Source: an uncultured Lachnospiraceae bacterium (GTDB lineage Bacteria > Bacillota > Clostridia > Lachnospirales > Lachnospiraceae). From it: a DNA stretch of 64,000 nt. A program made the position numbers and the translations under genes. Below the pieces are notes generated by a model. It worked only from the letters and a program-made list of their open reading frames with translations, was not told where the DNA came from and made no database searches. Positions 1-8,301 of the stretch are shown here, one piece after another. The stretch covers positions 1-64,000 of the forward strand of contig CAJTNC010000003.1 of NCBI GenBank assembly GCA_910577955.1, read 5' to 3'. Each line of letters opens with the position of its first letter. Position 1 is the stretch's first letter.

Positions 1-54
1 TGGATAATTCCTTACTGGCTGTAAGGGATATTAACCATAAATACATTGTAGTAG
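1..54. repeat. 54-bp direct repeat, copy 1
   Basis: These 54 bases recur without a mismatch at 273-326, giving a 272-base period. Each copy contains a perfect 6-bp hairpin (CCTTAC, 5-nt loop, GTAAGG; 10-26 in this copy). The copy starts at the window edge, so the array may continue upstream. It could be a short tandem duplication, part of a mobile-element end, or an assembly overlap at a contig end; the sequence alone does not decide. Confidence 0.85.
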
Positions 55-143
55 ATACTCCTTTGGAAAGTATTAGCAATGGTCTTTTGCCAGTTTTACT
101 CATTGCCTATTCAATCTACTGGGTGTATCACACGAACGCCTGA
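3..143 (+). other. open reading frame tail of unknown nature (partial, 5' end outside window)
   Basis: A frame open from the window edge ends with TGA at 141-143. By comparison with the second repeat copy, its ATG would sit at position 0. It would encode about 47 residues, with a hydrophobic stretch near the C-terminus (LLPVLLIAYSIYW) that could be one membrane helix. I do not recognise it. The second repeat copy opens the same frame at ATG 272 but diverges after 18 codons and stops at 365-367, so that copy is a truncated duplicate. The segment 144-272 holds no gene I can support. Either frame may be non-coding. Confidence 0.2.
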
Positions 144-272
144 TGGTTCAACCTGCGTAAAACGAATGCTGCGAATGAGGGCTGGTTGGCTGACTTAAAA
201 ACGGACGTAAAGTTCCAGGAGGTTTCGGCCAGACCTATTGCCTCACTCATTCTAACAGCTTAAGCAACAAGA

Positions 273-326
273 TGGATAATTCCTTACTGGCTGTAAGGGA
301 TATTAACCATAAATACATTGTAGTAG
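273..326. repeat. 54-bp direct repeat, copy 2
   Basis: Identical to bases 1-54, with the same CCTTAC/GTAAGG hairpin. It lies about 95 bases upstream of the sigma-factor gene, and the sequence after 326 differs completely from that after copy 1. The junction at 326/327 therefore marks one edge of whatever duplication or insertion made the repeat. Confidence 0.85.
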
Positions 327-420
327 GGAGGATATGCAACAATAGAGAAAAACCTGCACACATATAAGACGAATACCTCTTCCATAAACAATCTGGAGGC
401 GGATGCAAAAGAGGTGGGAC

Positions 421-945
421 ATGGAGACAAAACTGCAGTTGGTAAAACGGGCAAAGAAAGGCGATGCGGAAGCCTTTGCCGAGTTGTACAGACAGATCTA
501 TCAGAATTTATACCGATTTGCGCTTTATATGCTGGGAAATCCTGCGGACGCGGAGGATGTAGTCAGCGACGCCGTGACAGATGCGTGGATGACGATAGGA
601 AAACTTCGGATCGAGGAGGCTTTTGAGGGCTGGGTGTTCAGGATCCTGTCCAACAAGTGTAAGCGGAAGCGGAAGGAATATGTGAACAGGCCGGTCGAGT
701 GGAAAGAAGAGATAGGTGATGCCTCCGGCGCGGATGATCTGGTGGAAAATTACCATCTGCGAAAAGTTTTCGGGGAGTTAGAGGACGACGACCGGATGAT
801 CATCGGCATGCATGTGTTCGGAGGGTACACCAGCAGGGAGATTTCCGAGATAACAGGGATCAACGCGAATACGGTGAGGTCGAGGGAGAGCCGCGCCTTA
901 AAGAAGATGGCGGAGAAACTGGAAGGGCAGGAGGTGTCCATATGA
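421..945 (+). CDS. ECF-type RNA polymerase sigma factor (sigma-70 family)
   Basis: An alternative sigma factor of about 174 residues that would direct RNA polymerase to a small regulon. The N-terminal half carries a sigma-70 region 2 pattern (AFAELYRQIYQNLYRFALYML, then DAEDVVSDA); the C-terminal half has a region 4 helix-turn-helix (GYTSREISEITGINANTVRSR). I chose ATG 421 because GAGG at 411-414 sits 6 nt upstream; an in-frame ATG at 403 is possible, but its GGAGG is only 3 nt away. The stop overlaps the start of the next gene by four bases (ATGA), so the two are translationally coupled. By analogy with ECF operons, the downstream membrane protein is the likely anti-sigma or sensor partner (inference). 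Confidence 0.88.
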   Translation: METKLQLVKRAKKGDAEAFAELYRQIYQNLYRFALYMLGNPADAEDVVSDAVTDAWMTIGKLRIEEAFEGWVFRILSNKCKRKRKEYVNRPVEWKEEIGDASGADDLVENYHLRKVFGELEDDDRMIIGMHVFGGYTSREISEITGINANTVRSRESRALKKMAEKLEGQEVSI

Positions 946-3023
946 CGGACAAAGAGTTGTTGGAAAAAATCAAACAGTCGGCAGAGCAGGTCGATGTGCC
1001 GGAGAGGCTTTCTCCTGAAAACATATTGGAAAAGTGCGGAAAGTTACAGCAGGAAAAGGAGGCGCAGGAGAGCGAGAGAAAAAAGTTACGGTTCGGGAAT
1101 CCGAGACTGATCGGAGGATTGTCAGCGGCTGCCGTTTTTATTATTTGCTGTATCTCTCTGGGAGGGATGACGACAGGTAAGTTTTACAGCGGGAACGCGC
1201 AGACAGAGAACTCGGAAGCAGCTTATGATTGCCCGGGGGAATCTATGGAAATGGAGGCGGAGGGCGGAATGATGGAAGCTGCATCCGCGGAAGAAAGCAC
1301 TGTTGTAAGAAAAAATGCCGGGGAACTCTACACTCTGGCGGGCAGCTATGAGGCAGTCTGTGAAAGGCTGAAGGAGAGATCGGGAAGAGATGAGGTCATG
1401 ACAGACGGCGGTATGACAGAATATATGGAGTATGAGTATTCAATGGATGATCTGGGGGAAAATGCCGCATACGCCGGATCTGCAGAGAGCACGAAACAGG
1501 AAAAACTGTCCGGGGAGCCTGAGGAGGCGCAGAGATACTCCGGGACGAATGTACAGACTTTCGGTGTCGACGAGAGCGATGTGGTAAAGACAGACGGTGA
1601 ATACCTGTATCTGCTGCGGGGCAGTCAGGTCAGCATCTTGTCAGCGGGGGAGGAAATGAAGCGGGTAGGGGAAGTGAAGCCCGAGACAGGCGACAGCGCG
1701 GCCAGCGTCTGCGCGATGTATGTGGATAAAGACAGTCTGGTTTTGATGCTGCAGGAATATTCCACAGAACTTAAAGAAAAAGAGAGGGACGTTTTAGGGG
1801 ACTATGATATGCTGTATATCGATACGGGCAGAAGCGTGTCTGTACTCACCTATGATATCAGCGATAAGAGAAATCCTGTGCTGGCAGGGAAGGTGACTCA
1901 GGATGGAACCTATATGACGTCCAGAAAGGATGGGAATATTGTATATCTGTTTACCTGGCAGCATCTGTCGGAGGAGGACGGGAAAGCTCCGGAAGACGTG
2001 ATACCGGAGGTAAATGCGAAGAAGGTCCCGGCAGACAGTATTTATATGGGAGACGGCGGAGAGAGAACCCTCCTCATCTCCAGTCTTTCCCTATATCGCC
2101 CGGAGGAGGTGCGGGATACCGTCATGATACTGGACGGCGGCGCGGAGATTTATATGGGTGAAGATTCCCTGTATCTGTACAAGACGAATTACGGAGGAGC
2201 TATGGAGACGACACAGATCGCGAAGTTTTCTCTGACGGGGGGATTCTTGAACGGCGAGGCCGCGGTATCACTCAGGGGGATGATCAGAGATACTTTTGCG
2301 ATCCACGAGAAGGATCAAAAACTCAGAGTGCTGACTACGGATATGTCCGGAGCGGACTGGGAGAACTGTCTGTTTTTGTTGGACGAGGAACTGAAGGTGA
2401 CGGGGGAACTTGCACATATCGCTGTGGGTGAGAGTATCTATGCGGCGAGATATCTGGGCGATATGGTTTATTTTATCACCTACCGCAACACGGATCCGTT
2501 ATTTGCGGCGGATTTGTCCGATGAAAAAAATCCGAGGCTTGTAGGAGAATTGGAGATCACAGGATTTTCGGAATATCTGCATTTTTGGGGAGAGGATAAA
2601 CTGCTTGGACTTGGCTATGAGACAGATCCGAAAAACGGACAGCAAAAGGGACTGAAATTAGTGATGTTCGACATGTCCGATCCGACGCAGTTGAAGGTTC
2701 TGGGCACTAAGGTGCTGCAGGATACAAGCTACAGTCCTGCGCTTTATGATTACAAAACGATACTGGCGGATCCGGAAGAAAATCTCATCGGCTTTTTGGT
2801 GGAATCCTACGATAACGGCGTGAGAAGGGATTATGAACTGTACCGGTGGAGCGGAGAGGGTTTTGAGAAAATTCTTTCTGAAGATTTGGACGACGACGGC
2901 TATGATAATGCAAATTACAGAGGAATATATATAGAAGAGAAGTTCTATGTAGCCCATCCGGAGATCGTGCGCTGTTATGACAGAGAAAAGTACGAGCTGA
3001 GACAGATATTGAAGATGGAATAA
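942..3023 (+). CDS. membrane-anchored beta-propeller domain protein, putative anti-sigma/sensor partner
   Basis: A 693-residue protein with a short charged cytoplasmic N-terminus (about 1-54), one transmembrane helix (about 56-76) and a large extracellular part. Residues about 190-690 look like the secreted C-terminal beta-propeller family distantly related to WD-40 repeats. Visible family marks are the NVQTFGVDESDVVKTDGEYLY segment and many repeated Y-L-Y and D-S-D strands. A linker rich in Glu and Met lies between membrane and propeller. It overlaps the ECF sigma gene by ATGA, and the small cytoplasmic domain is where an anti-sigma function would sit, but no classical zinc-binding HxxxCxxC motif is visible. 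That role is inferred from gene order only. The extracellular ligand is unknown. Confidence 0.8.
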   Translation: MTDKELLEKIKQSAEQVDVPERLSPENILEKCGKLQQEKEAQESERKKLRFGNPRLIGGLSAAAVFIICCISLGGMTTGKFYSGNAQTENSEAAYDCPGESMEMEAEGGMMEAASAEESTVVRKNAGELYTLAGSYEAVCERLKERSGRDEVMTDGGMTEYMEYEYSMDDLGENAAYAGSAESTKQEKLSGEPEEAQRYSGTNVQTFGVDESDVVKTDGEYLYLLRGSQVSILSAGEEMKRVGEVKPETGDSAASVCAMYVDKDSLVLMLQEYSTELKEKERDVLGDYDMLYIDTGRSVSVLTYDISDKRNPVLAGKVTQDGTYMTSRKDGNIVYLFTWQHLSEEDGKAPEDVIPEVNAKKVPADSIYMGDGGERTLLISSLSLYRPEEVRDTVMILDGGAEIYMGEDSLYLYKTNYGGAMETTQIAKFSLTGGFLNGEAAVSLRGMIRDTFAIHEKDQKLRVLTTDMSGADWENCLFLLDEELKVTGELAHIAVGESIYAARYLGDMVYFITYRNTDPLFAADLSDEKNPRLVGELEITGFSEYLHFWGEDKLLGLGYETDPKNGQQKGLKLVMFDMSDPTQLKVLGTKVLQDTSYSPALYDYKTILADPEENLIGFLVESYDNGVRRDYELYRWSGEGFEKILSEDLDDDGYDNANYRGIYIEEKFYVAHPEIVRCYDREKYELRQILKME

Positions 3024-3043
3024 ACGCTGTTTATCGGAGCGGC

Positions 3044-3072
3044 CTCAGTCAGCCGGAGAGCGGCTGACTGAG
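3044..3072. terminator. bidirectional hairpin between convergent genes
   Basis: A perfect 11-bp stem (CTCAGTCAGCC / GGCTGACTGAG) with a 7-nt loop lies between the end of the beta-propeller gene (3023, plus strand) and the end of aroC (3079, minus strand). There is no strong T-run on either side. Position between convergent genes makes a shared terminator the best reading. Confidence 0.65.
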
Positions 3073-3078
3073 TATAAT

Positions 3079-4182
3079 CTAGTCTTCTCTATAGAATTTT
3101 TCCAGATATTCCATTCTGGCGTTCATATTGAGCATCATAAGATCCAGTATCGTCAGTGCGGCCATAGCCTGTACGACGACGACGGCTCTCGGCACGATCA
3201 CCGGATCGTGCCGTCCTTTTATCTGGATCGTCACGTTTTCGCCCTCTTTGTTTACCGTATCCTGAGGCTGGAAAATAGAAGGAGTCGGTTTTACATGGAC
3301 TTTAAAAAACAGATCACTGCCGTCGGACATACCGCCTAAAGTGCCCCCGCTGTGGTTTGTTTTTTTTTGGATCAGACCGTTTTCGGTAAAAAACGAATCA
3401 TTGTTTTCACTCCCTTTTCTTTTGGAAGCCAGAATACCGTCGCCCATCTCGAAGGCTTTTACGGCGCCGATGGAGAGCATGGCCTTTGCGAGGGATGCGT
3501 CCAGTTTTTCAAAGACGGGCTCCCCGATTCCGGCGGGAACTCCCGAAACGAAACAGGCGATCACACCGCCGGAGGAGTCCTTTGCGGCCTGACATTCTTT
3601 CAGGTAGTTTTCCGCTTTTACGGAAGCTTCTGCATCCGGCATACAGGTCGGTGTGGTCAGGATGGCTGTCTCATCGAAATAGTCGTAGTTGATGGAGACA
3701 GGACCTATGGATTCTGTGTAGGCGCAGACCGAGATGCCGAGAGCGGACAGAATTTTCAGCGCCACGGCGCCGGCGGCTACGCGGCCGGCGGTCTCCCTGC
3801 CCGAGGAACGTCCGCCGCCGCGGTAGTCCCGAAAACCGTATTTGGCATCAAAAGGGTAATCTGCATGCCCCGGTCTGTAGCAGGAAGCGATCTGAGAATA
3901 GTCGGAAGACTTCTGGGATGTGTTGCGGATCATCAGAGAAAGAGGAGTTCCCGTGGTTTTCCCCTCGAAAACGCCGCTTAAAATCTCCACCTGATCGCTT
4001 TCTTTTCTGGGGGTGGAGATGGAAGTCTGCCCCGGTTTTCTTCTGTCCAGATATATCTGGATATCTTTCTCTGTGAGGGGAAGTCCGGCGGGACAGCCGT
4101 CTATGACTGCTCCTAAAGCTTTTCCGTGGGATTCTCCCCAGGTTGTGATCTGAAAAACAGTGCCGTATGTGGAACCTGCCAT
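3079..4182 (-). CDS. aroC: chorismate synthase
   Basis: Converts 5-enolpyruvylshikimate-3-phosphate to chorismate, the last shikimate pathway step, using reduced FMN. The 367-residue length is normal. Family marks are the start TYGTVFQITTWGESHGKALG, the GRSSGRETAGRVAAGA block and KGRHDPVIVPRAV near the end. The open frame continues about 54 codons upstream into AT-rich sequence, but ATG 4182 is the real start: AAAGGAG lies 8 nt upstream and the family N-terminus begins there. It is a single gene transcribed divergently from the VanY-like gene, with a good sigma-A promoter between them, and is apart from the other aromatic genes. Confidence 0.96.
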   Translation of the reverse strand: MAGSTYGTVFQITTWGESHGKALGAVIDGCPAGLPLTEKDIQIYLDRRKPGQTSISTPRKESDQVEILSGVFEGKTTGTPLSLMIRNTSQKSSDYSQIASCYRPGHADYPFDAKYGFRDYRGGGRSSGRETAGRVAAGAVALKILSALGISVCAYTESIGPVSINYDYFDETAILTTPTCMPDAEASVKAENYLKECQAAKDSSGGVIACFVSGVPAGIGEPVFEKLDASLAKAMLSIGAVKAFEMGDGILASKRKGSENNDSFFTENGLIQKKTNHSGGTLGGMSDGSDLFFKVHVKPTPSIFQPQDTVNKEGENVTIQIKGRHDPVIVPRAVVVVQAMAALTILDLMMLNMNARMEYLEKFYRED

Positions 4183-4215
4183 GGTATTTGCTCCTTTGTC
4201 TTTTAAACTGTTAAA

Positions 4216-4244
4216 ATTATAGTGGATAATCCAAAAAAAAACAA
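4216..4244 (-). promoter_or_regulatory. sigma-A-type promoter for aroC
   Basis: On the minus strand, TTGTTT (4239-4244) is 17 nt from a perfect TATAAT (4216-4221), about 34 bases upstream of the aroC start codon. Confidence 0.6.
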
Positions 4245-4272
4245 TGCACAGGAAAAAAAAATATGATATAAT
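4245..4272 (+). promoter_or_regulatory. probable promoter for the VanY-like gene
   Basis: A perfect TATAAT at 4267-4272 is 32 bases upstream of ATG 4305. The best -35 (TGCACA, 4245-4250, 16-nt spacer) is poor, so the -10 carries most of the evidence. Confidence 0.45.
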
Positions 4273-4304
4273 ATCCGTTACAATAAAAACAGCAGGAAAA
4301 AAAG

Positions 4305-5351
4305 ATGGATAGATCCCGTAAAGAACGCATGATACAGGGAGCAAGAAAGATGATGCGGAAATATCCGCTTCTGAAAGGCCCTATTACTTTCGGCCTTACA
4401 CTTTGGCTTCTGGTATATTATATCTGCGACTGGTTTGCTTCCAATACGAAGAAACTGATCTCGTTGGCTGTGCTTTTGGTGTTTTACACCATAAGCTGCA
4501 GTTTTTGCGCGCCCATCTTTCAGACGGACCGCGTGCAGGAGCAGCAGGTGTTTACAGAGCATTTGGAGACGGAGGAGATCACGCTGGCTGCAGTGTCGGA
4601 GACGGCGGTGACAGAGATGACAGAGAAATCGCCGGAGGCGGAATCGGCACAGCCGGAGGAGGAGATCATCAATCCTGAGGCGGAGGACAGCGAAGATATC
4701 AACAACTACTCTTCGGATGAGATTTTGGCAGATTATGCCCCTGAGGATTTGAAACTGGTGGAAGAAGAGGATGAGGAGATCTCTGCGGAGGACTGGAGCC
4801 TGCTGCTTGTGAATAACAGGCATCCGATTCCGGAAGACTATGAGTTTACGCTGGGGGTCATCCGGGGAAGTTTACAATGTGATGAACGGATCATTCCGCC
4901 TTTTTTGAATATGCTGCAGGCGGCAAAAAAGGATGGGATCACGCTTGAAGTGTGTTCTCCTTACCGGACTCTTGACAGACAGGAATATCTGTTTGACAGG
5001 AAGATCGTGCGCTACATGAAGCGGGGCATGTCCTATATGGATGCCTATAAATTATCCGCCAGAGTCGTTAATGTGCCGGGAACCAGCGAGCATCAGATCG
5101 GACTGGCTCTGGACATTTACACGGATTCCTACAAGTCGTTGGATGAGGGATTCGGCGAGACGGCAGCGGGAATCTGGCTGCGGGAAAACTGCGGCGAATA
5201 CGGTTTTATCCTGCGGTATCCGAAAGGAAAGGAATACATAACGGGCATCGAGTATGAACCTTGGCATTTCCGCTATGTCGGCAGGACGGCGGCTAAAGAG
5301 ATCATGGAACAGGGACTGACATTGGAGGAGTTTCTGGAGACATTAGAATAG
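4305..5351 (+). CDS. membrane-bound VanY-family D-Ala-D-Ala carboxypeptidase
   Basis: A 348-residue cell-wall peptidase of the M15B/VanY family, which trims terminal D-Ala from peptidoglycan precursors or stem peptides. Two hydrophobic segments near the N-terminus (about 25-44 and 50-70) anchor it. A Glu-rich, low-complexity stretch of about 90 residues follows as a spacer, and the catalytic domain occupies about 170-345. The zinc and catalytic motifs are present: SPYRTLDRQ, SEHQIGLALDI (His and Asp ligands) and EPWHFRYVG (His ligand). No van resistance genes lie alongside, so housekeeping wall remodelling is likelier than glycopeptide resistance. It is followed 23 bases later by tgt. Confidence 0.88.
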   Translation: MDRSRKERMIQGARKMMRKYPLLKGPITFGLTLWLLVYYICDWFASNTKKLISLAVLLVFYTISCSFCAPIFQTDRVQEQQVFTEHLETEEITLAAVSETAVTEMTEKSPEAESAQPEEEIINPEAEDSEDINNYSSDEILADYAPEDLKLVEEEDEEISAEDWSLLLVNNRHPIPEDYEFTLGVIRGSLQCDERIIPPFLNMLQAAKKDGITLEVCSPYRTLDRQEYLFDRKIVRYMKRGMSYMDAYKLSARVVNVPGTSEHQIGLALDIYTDSYKSLDEGFGETAAGIWLRENCGEYGFILRYPKGKEYITGIEYEPWHFRYVGRTAAKEIMEQGLTLEEFLETLE

Positions 5352-5374
5352 AAAGAAGCAGACAGGGAGAGATC

Positions 5375-6520
5375 ATGTATAAGATTTTGAAAGAAGAGGG
5401 CAGGGCAAAGCGGGCTGAATTGACGACGGTGCACGGTGTCGTGCAGACTCCTGTTTTTATGAATGTAGGAACGGTGGCGGCCATCAAAGGAGCGGTCGCC
5501 ACTTCAGATTTAGAACAGATCGGGACGCAGATCGAGCTTTCCAACACCTATCATCTGCATGTGAGACCGGGGGATGAACTGATCAGATCCGTGGGCGGCC
5601 TGCACAAGTTTATGTCGTGGGAAAAACCGATCCTGACGGATTCCGGTGGATTTCAGGTGTTTTCGCTGGCGAAGCTGCGGAAGATCACGGAGGAGGGCGT
5701 GGCTTTCCATTCCCATATAGACGGCAGGAAGATTTTTATGGGACCGGAGGAGAGCATGCAGATCCAGTCGAATCTGGGTTCCACCATAGCGATGGCTTTT
5801 GACGAGTGCCCTTCCAGCAAGGCGGACAGGCAGTATGTGCAAAATTCCGTGGACAGAACCACGAGATGGCTTGTGCGCTGTCAGGAGAAGATGCGGACGT
5901 TAAACAAAGAAGAGGGTACCATCAACAAAGAGCAGCTTTTGTTCGGCATCAATCAGGGGGCAGTCTTTGAAGATATCCGTATCGAACATGCAAAAAGAAT
6001 ATCGGAACTGGAACTGGACGGCTATGCGGTGGGCGGCCTTGCGGTGGGGGAGACCCATGAGGAGATGTACCGTATTTTAGAACAGACTGTACCTTATCTG
6101 CCCAAGGATAAGCCCACTTATCTGATGGGAGTAGGGACGCCGGCGAATATTTTGGAGGGTGTGGAGAGAGGAATTGACTTTTTTGACTGCGTTTATCCCT
6201 CCCGAAACGGCAGACACGGCCATCTGTATACGAATTACGGAAAGATCAATTTGTTTAATCAAAAGTATGAAAAAGATATGCGTCCTATTGAGGAGGGGTG
6301 CGGCTGCCCGGCCTGCAGGCGTTATTCCAGAGCCTATATCAGACATCTGCTGAAGGCGAAAGAAATGCTGGGGATGCGTCTGTGCGTGCTGCATAATCTG
6401 TATTTTTACAATACTATGATGACGGAAATCAGAGATGCGTTAGATCAGGGCAGATTTGCGTCTTACAAAAAACAAAAACTGGAGCGGATGGGAATGGGAA
6501 GTGCGCAAGCTGAAAATTAG
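5375..6520 (+). CDS. tgt: queuine tRNA-ribosyltransferase (tRNA-guanine transglycosylase)
   Basis: Exchanges guanine for preQ1 (in bacteria) at the wobble position of tRNAs with GUN anticodons, an early step of queuosine formation. Length of 381 residues is typical. The active-site segments DSGGFQVFSL, GGLAVGE and FDCVYPSRNGRHG are intact, and the zinc site is seen as CGCPAC, then further His/Cys ligands near HNLYFYN. The neighbour yajC is a common partner of tgt in bacteria. RBS: GGGAGA upstream of ATG 5375. No queA or preQ1 synthesis genes occur in the window. Confidence 0.96.
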   Translation: MYKILKEEGRAKRAELTTVHGVVQTPVFMNVGTVAAIKGAVATSDLEQIGTQIELSNTYHLHVRPGDELIRSVGGLHKFMSWEKPILTDSGGFQVFSLAKLRKITEEGVAFHSHIDGRKIFMGPEESMQIQSNLGSTIAMAFDECPSSKADRQYVQNSVDRTTRWLVRCQEKMRTLNKEEGTINKEQLLFGINQGAVFEDIRIEHAKRISELELDGYAVGGLAVGETHEEMYRILEQTVPYLPKDKPTYLMGVGTPANILEGVERGIDFFDCVYPSRNGRHGHLYTNYGKINLFNQKYEKDMRPIEEGCGCPACRRYSRAYIRHLLKAKEMLGMRLCVLHNLYFYNTMMTEIRDALDQGRFASYKKQKLERMGMGSAQAEN

Positions 6521-6523
6521 GAC

Positions 6524-6552
6524 TTGTCTTCGCCGTGAAATTTGTGTATGAT
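6524..6552 (+). promoter_or_regulatory. promoter for yajC
   Basis: TTGTCT (6524-6529), 17-nt spacer, TATGAT (6547-6552). It begins just after the tgt stop and lies about 86 bases upstream of the yajC start, so yajC can be expressed separately from tgt. Confidence 0.55.
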
Positions 6553-6637
6553 AGTTAGACAGGACTTATGTCCGCAGAGAAGAACTGCAATACAGATTTG
6601 CAGTTCGGAGAGAACACACAGAAATGAGGATGAAAGA

Positions 6638-6943
6638 ATGTTGAGTTTATTGACAGCAGATGCCGCTCAGGGCGGCGGTTTGATCATGATCGTTTATCTG
6701 GTGCTCATCTTTGGATTTTTCTATTTTTTCCTGATGAGACCTCAGAAAAAGGAGCAGAAGAGAGTGGCGGGGATGTTAGCTGCCATGGAGATCGGCGATG
6801 TGGTATGTACGACAGGCGGCTTTTACGGCGTACTGATCGATATTACGGACGATACGGTTATTGTGGAGTTTGGGAACAACAAGAACTGCCGTATTCCGAT
6901 GAAAAAAGAAGCCATTGCGGATGTGGAAAAGGCGGAGAACTGA
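6638..6943 (+). CDS. yajC: preprotein translocase subunit YajC
   Basis: Small single-pass membrane protein (101 residues) that accompanies the SecDF-YajC complex in protein export. One N-terminal hydrophobic helix (GLIMIVYLVLIFGFFYFFLM) is followed by the signature MRPQKKEQKR and a soluble domain with GDVVCTTGG. The reading frame is open further upstream, but ATG 6638 has GAGGA at 6626-6630 and gives the normal family length. secD/secF are not next to it. A strong intrinsic terminator follows. Confidence 0.93.
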   Translation: MLSLLTADAAQGGGLIMIVYLVLIFGFFYFFLMRPQKKEQKRVAGMLAAMEIGDVVCTTGGFYGVLIDITDDTVIVEFGNNKNCRIPMKKEAIADVEKAEN

Positions 6944-7022
6944 GAAATCATGAACTGCTTGCAGAGCGTGCAGGCGTTGGCTGAAATAAGGACTGCCCGC
7001 GAAGCGTGTTGTCCGTCGTTTA

Positions 7023-7050
7023 AATAAGGCGCGGCAGCGTCTTATTTTTA
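7023..7050 (+). terminator. intrinsic terminator after yajC
   Basis: A 10-bp stem with one G-T pair (AATAAGGCGC / GCGTCTTATT), GGCA loop, followed by TTTA. It closes the tgt-yajC unit. Confidence 0.8.
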
Positions 7051-7110
7051 TCTGGCGGGAAATTTCTGCGGTATCGCGATTATATAAAGAAGCGTAGGGA
7101 GGAAAAGCAT

Positions 7111-8196
7111 ATGATCTGTAAAATTGCAAGTATATCCGGCGACGGGATCGGGCCGGAAATTGTGGCGGAAGCGAAGAAGATACTGAGTAGAGTGGCGGAA
7201 AAGTACGGGCATGAAATAGTATTTGATGATGTGCTGATGGGAGGTGCGTCTATCGATGTGCACGGTATACCGCTGACGGAGGAGACGATAGAAATATGTA
7301 AGGCTGCGGATGCGGTGCTGATGGGAGCTATAGGCGGCAACACTCAAACCTCACCGTGGTATAAACTTCCTCCGGAAAGGAGACCGGAGGCCGGGCTCTT
7401 GAAGCTGCGTAAGTCTTTGAACCTGTTTGCAAATCTGCGTCCTGCTTATTTGTATGAGGAACTGGCGGGGGCATGCCCTTTGAAAGAGGAGATTAGTTCG
7501 GCCGGATTCGATATGATGATCATGCGGGAACTCACCGGAGGGTTATATTTTGGCGAGAGAAAGACCGTGGAGGAGAACGGTGTGCGGAAGGCCATCGATA
7601 CGCTGACTTACGATGAGAAAGAGATCCGACGTATTGCGGTGAAAGGTTTTGAAATCGCCGAAAAGAGAAGAAAAAAAGTGACGTCAGTGGATAAAGCCAA
7701 TGTGCTTGACTCTTCCAGATTGTGGAGAGCTGTTGTGGACGAGGTGGCAAAAGATTATCCGGATGTGGAGCTTGAGCACATGTTGGTGGATAACTGCGCG
7801 ATGCAGCTCGTAAAAGATCCGGCGCAGTTCGATGTGATTTTGACGGAAAACATGTTCGGTGATATTTTGTCCGATGAGGCGAGCATGGTGACCGGTTCCA
7901 TCGGTATGTTGTCTTCCGCCAGTTTAAACGATACAAAATTCGGACTGTATGAGCCGAGCCACGGTTCTGCACCGGATATTGCGGGGACCGGAAAAGCAAA
8001 TCCTATTGCAACGATTCTTTCCGCGTCCATGATGCTGCGCTACAGCTTTGATTTGGACAAAGAAGCGGACTCAATCGACGAGGCGGTACGGCAGGTACTG
8101 AAGGACGGTTTCCGCACGGCGGACATCATGTCGGAAGGCTGTAAACAGGTTAGCTGCAGCCGGATGGGAGACGAAATCGCGAAACGGTTGATATAA
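7111..8196 (+). CDS. leuB: 3-isopropylmalate dehydrogenase
   Basis: Oxidises and decarboxylates 3-isopropylmalate with NAD+ in leucine biosynthesis. The 361 residues start with IASISGDGIGPEIVAEA and carry the substrate/metal region (DNCAMQLVKDPAQFDVILTEN) and the cofactor segment EPSHGSAPDIAGTGKANP. These fit leuB better than isocitrate or tartrate dehydrogenases. RBS: GGGAGG before ATG 7111. leuA, leuC and leuD are not in the window, so the leucine branch is split. A terminator upstream and a promoter-like site downstream suggest it is its own transcription unit. Confidence 0.94.
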   Translation: MICKIASISGDGIGPEIVAEAKKILSRVAEKYGHEIVFDDVLMGGASIDVHGIPLTEETIEICKAADAVLMGAIGGNTQTSPWYKLPPERRPEAGLLKLRKSLNLFANLRPAYLYEELAGACPLKEEISSAGFDMMIMRELTGGLYFGERKTVEENGVRKAIDTLTYDEKEIRRIAVKGFEIAEKRRKKVTSVDKANVLDSSRLWRAVVDEVAKDYPDVELEHMLVDNCAMQLVKDPAQFDVILTENMFGDILSDEASMVTGSIGMLSSASLNDTKFGLYEPSHGSAPDIAGTGKANPIATILSASMMLRYSFDLDKEADSIDEAVRQVLKDGFRTADIMSEGCKQVSCSRMGDEIAKRLI

Positions 8197-8208
8197 AGGA
8201 GTTTTTCG

Positions 8209-8237
8209 TTGCAAAAATCCGAACGGAATATTAAAAT
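8209..8237 (+). promoter_or_regulatory. promoter for the nucleoside salvage genes
   Basis: TTGCAA (8209-8214), 17-nt spacer, TAAAAT (8232-8237), 65 bases ahead of udp. It probably drives udp-deoC-cdd and perhaps ilvD. Confidence 0.45.
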
Positions 8238-8301
8238 AGGGTATAGAATAACAAAAATATCAGATGGGGAAAACTAAATGACAGGCGGGGGTGAATAAAG
8301 A

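Noticed and set aside
144..272. Possible structured RNA (tmRNA, retron or group II intron part) in the repeat-flanked segment
   Set aside because: I compared it with the conserved ends and cores of these RNAs from memory and found no match; kept only as an unexplained segment.
4278..4823. Minus-strand frame of 181 codons over the VanY-like gene
   Set aside because: Composition (Leu/Arg/His-rich runs) is that of a shadow of the Glu-rich spacer on the plus strand; the plus-strand gene has clear motifs.
4305..5351. VanY as part of a vancomycin resistance cluster (with VanW at 58966)
   Set aside because: The two genes are 54 kb apart and no vanR/S, vanH, ligase or vanX is present; both families are common in Clostridia without resistance.
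6988..7013. Hairpin GGAC...GTCC between yajC and leuB as a leucine leader
   Set aside because: No leader peptide with Leu codons or T-box features; the terminator next to it at 7023 explains the region.
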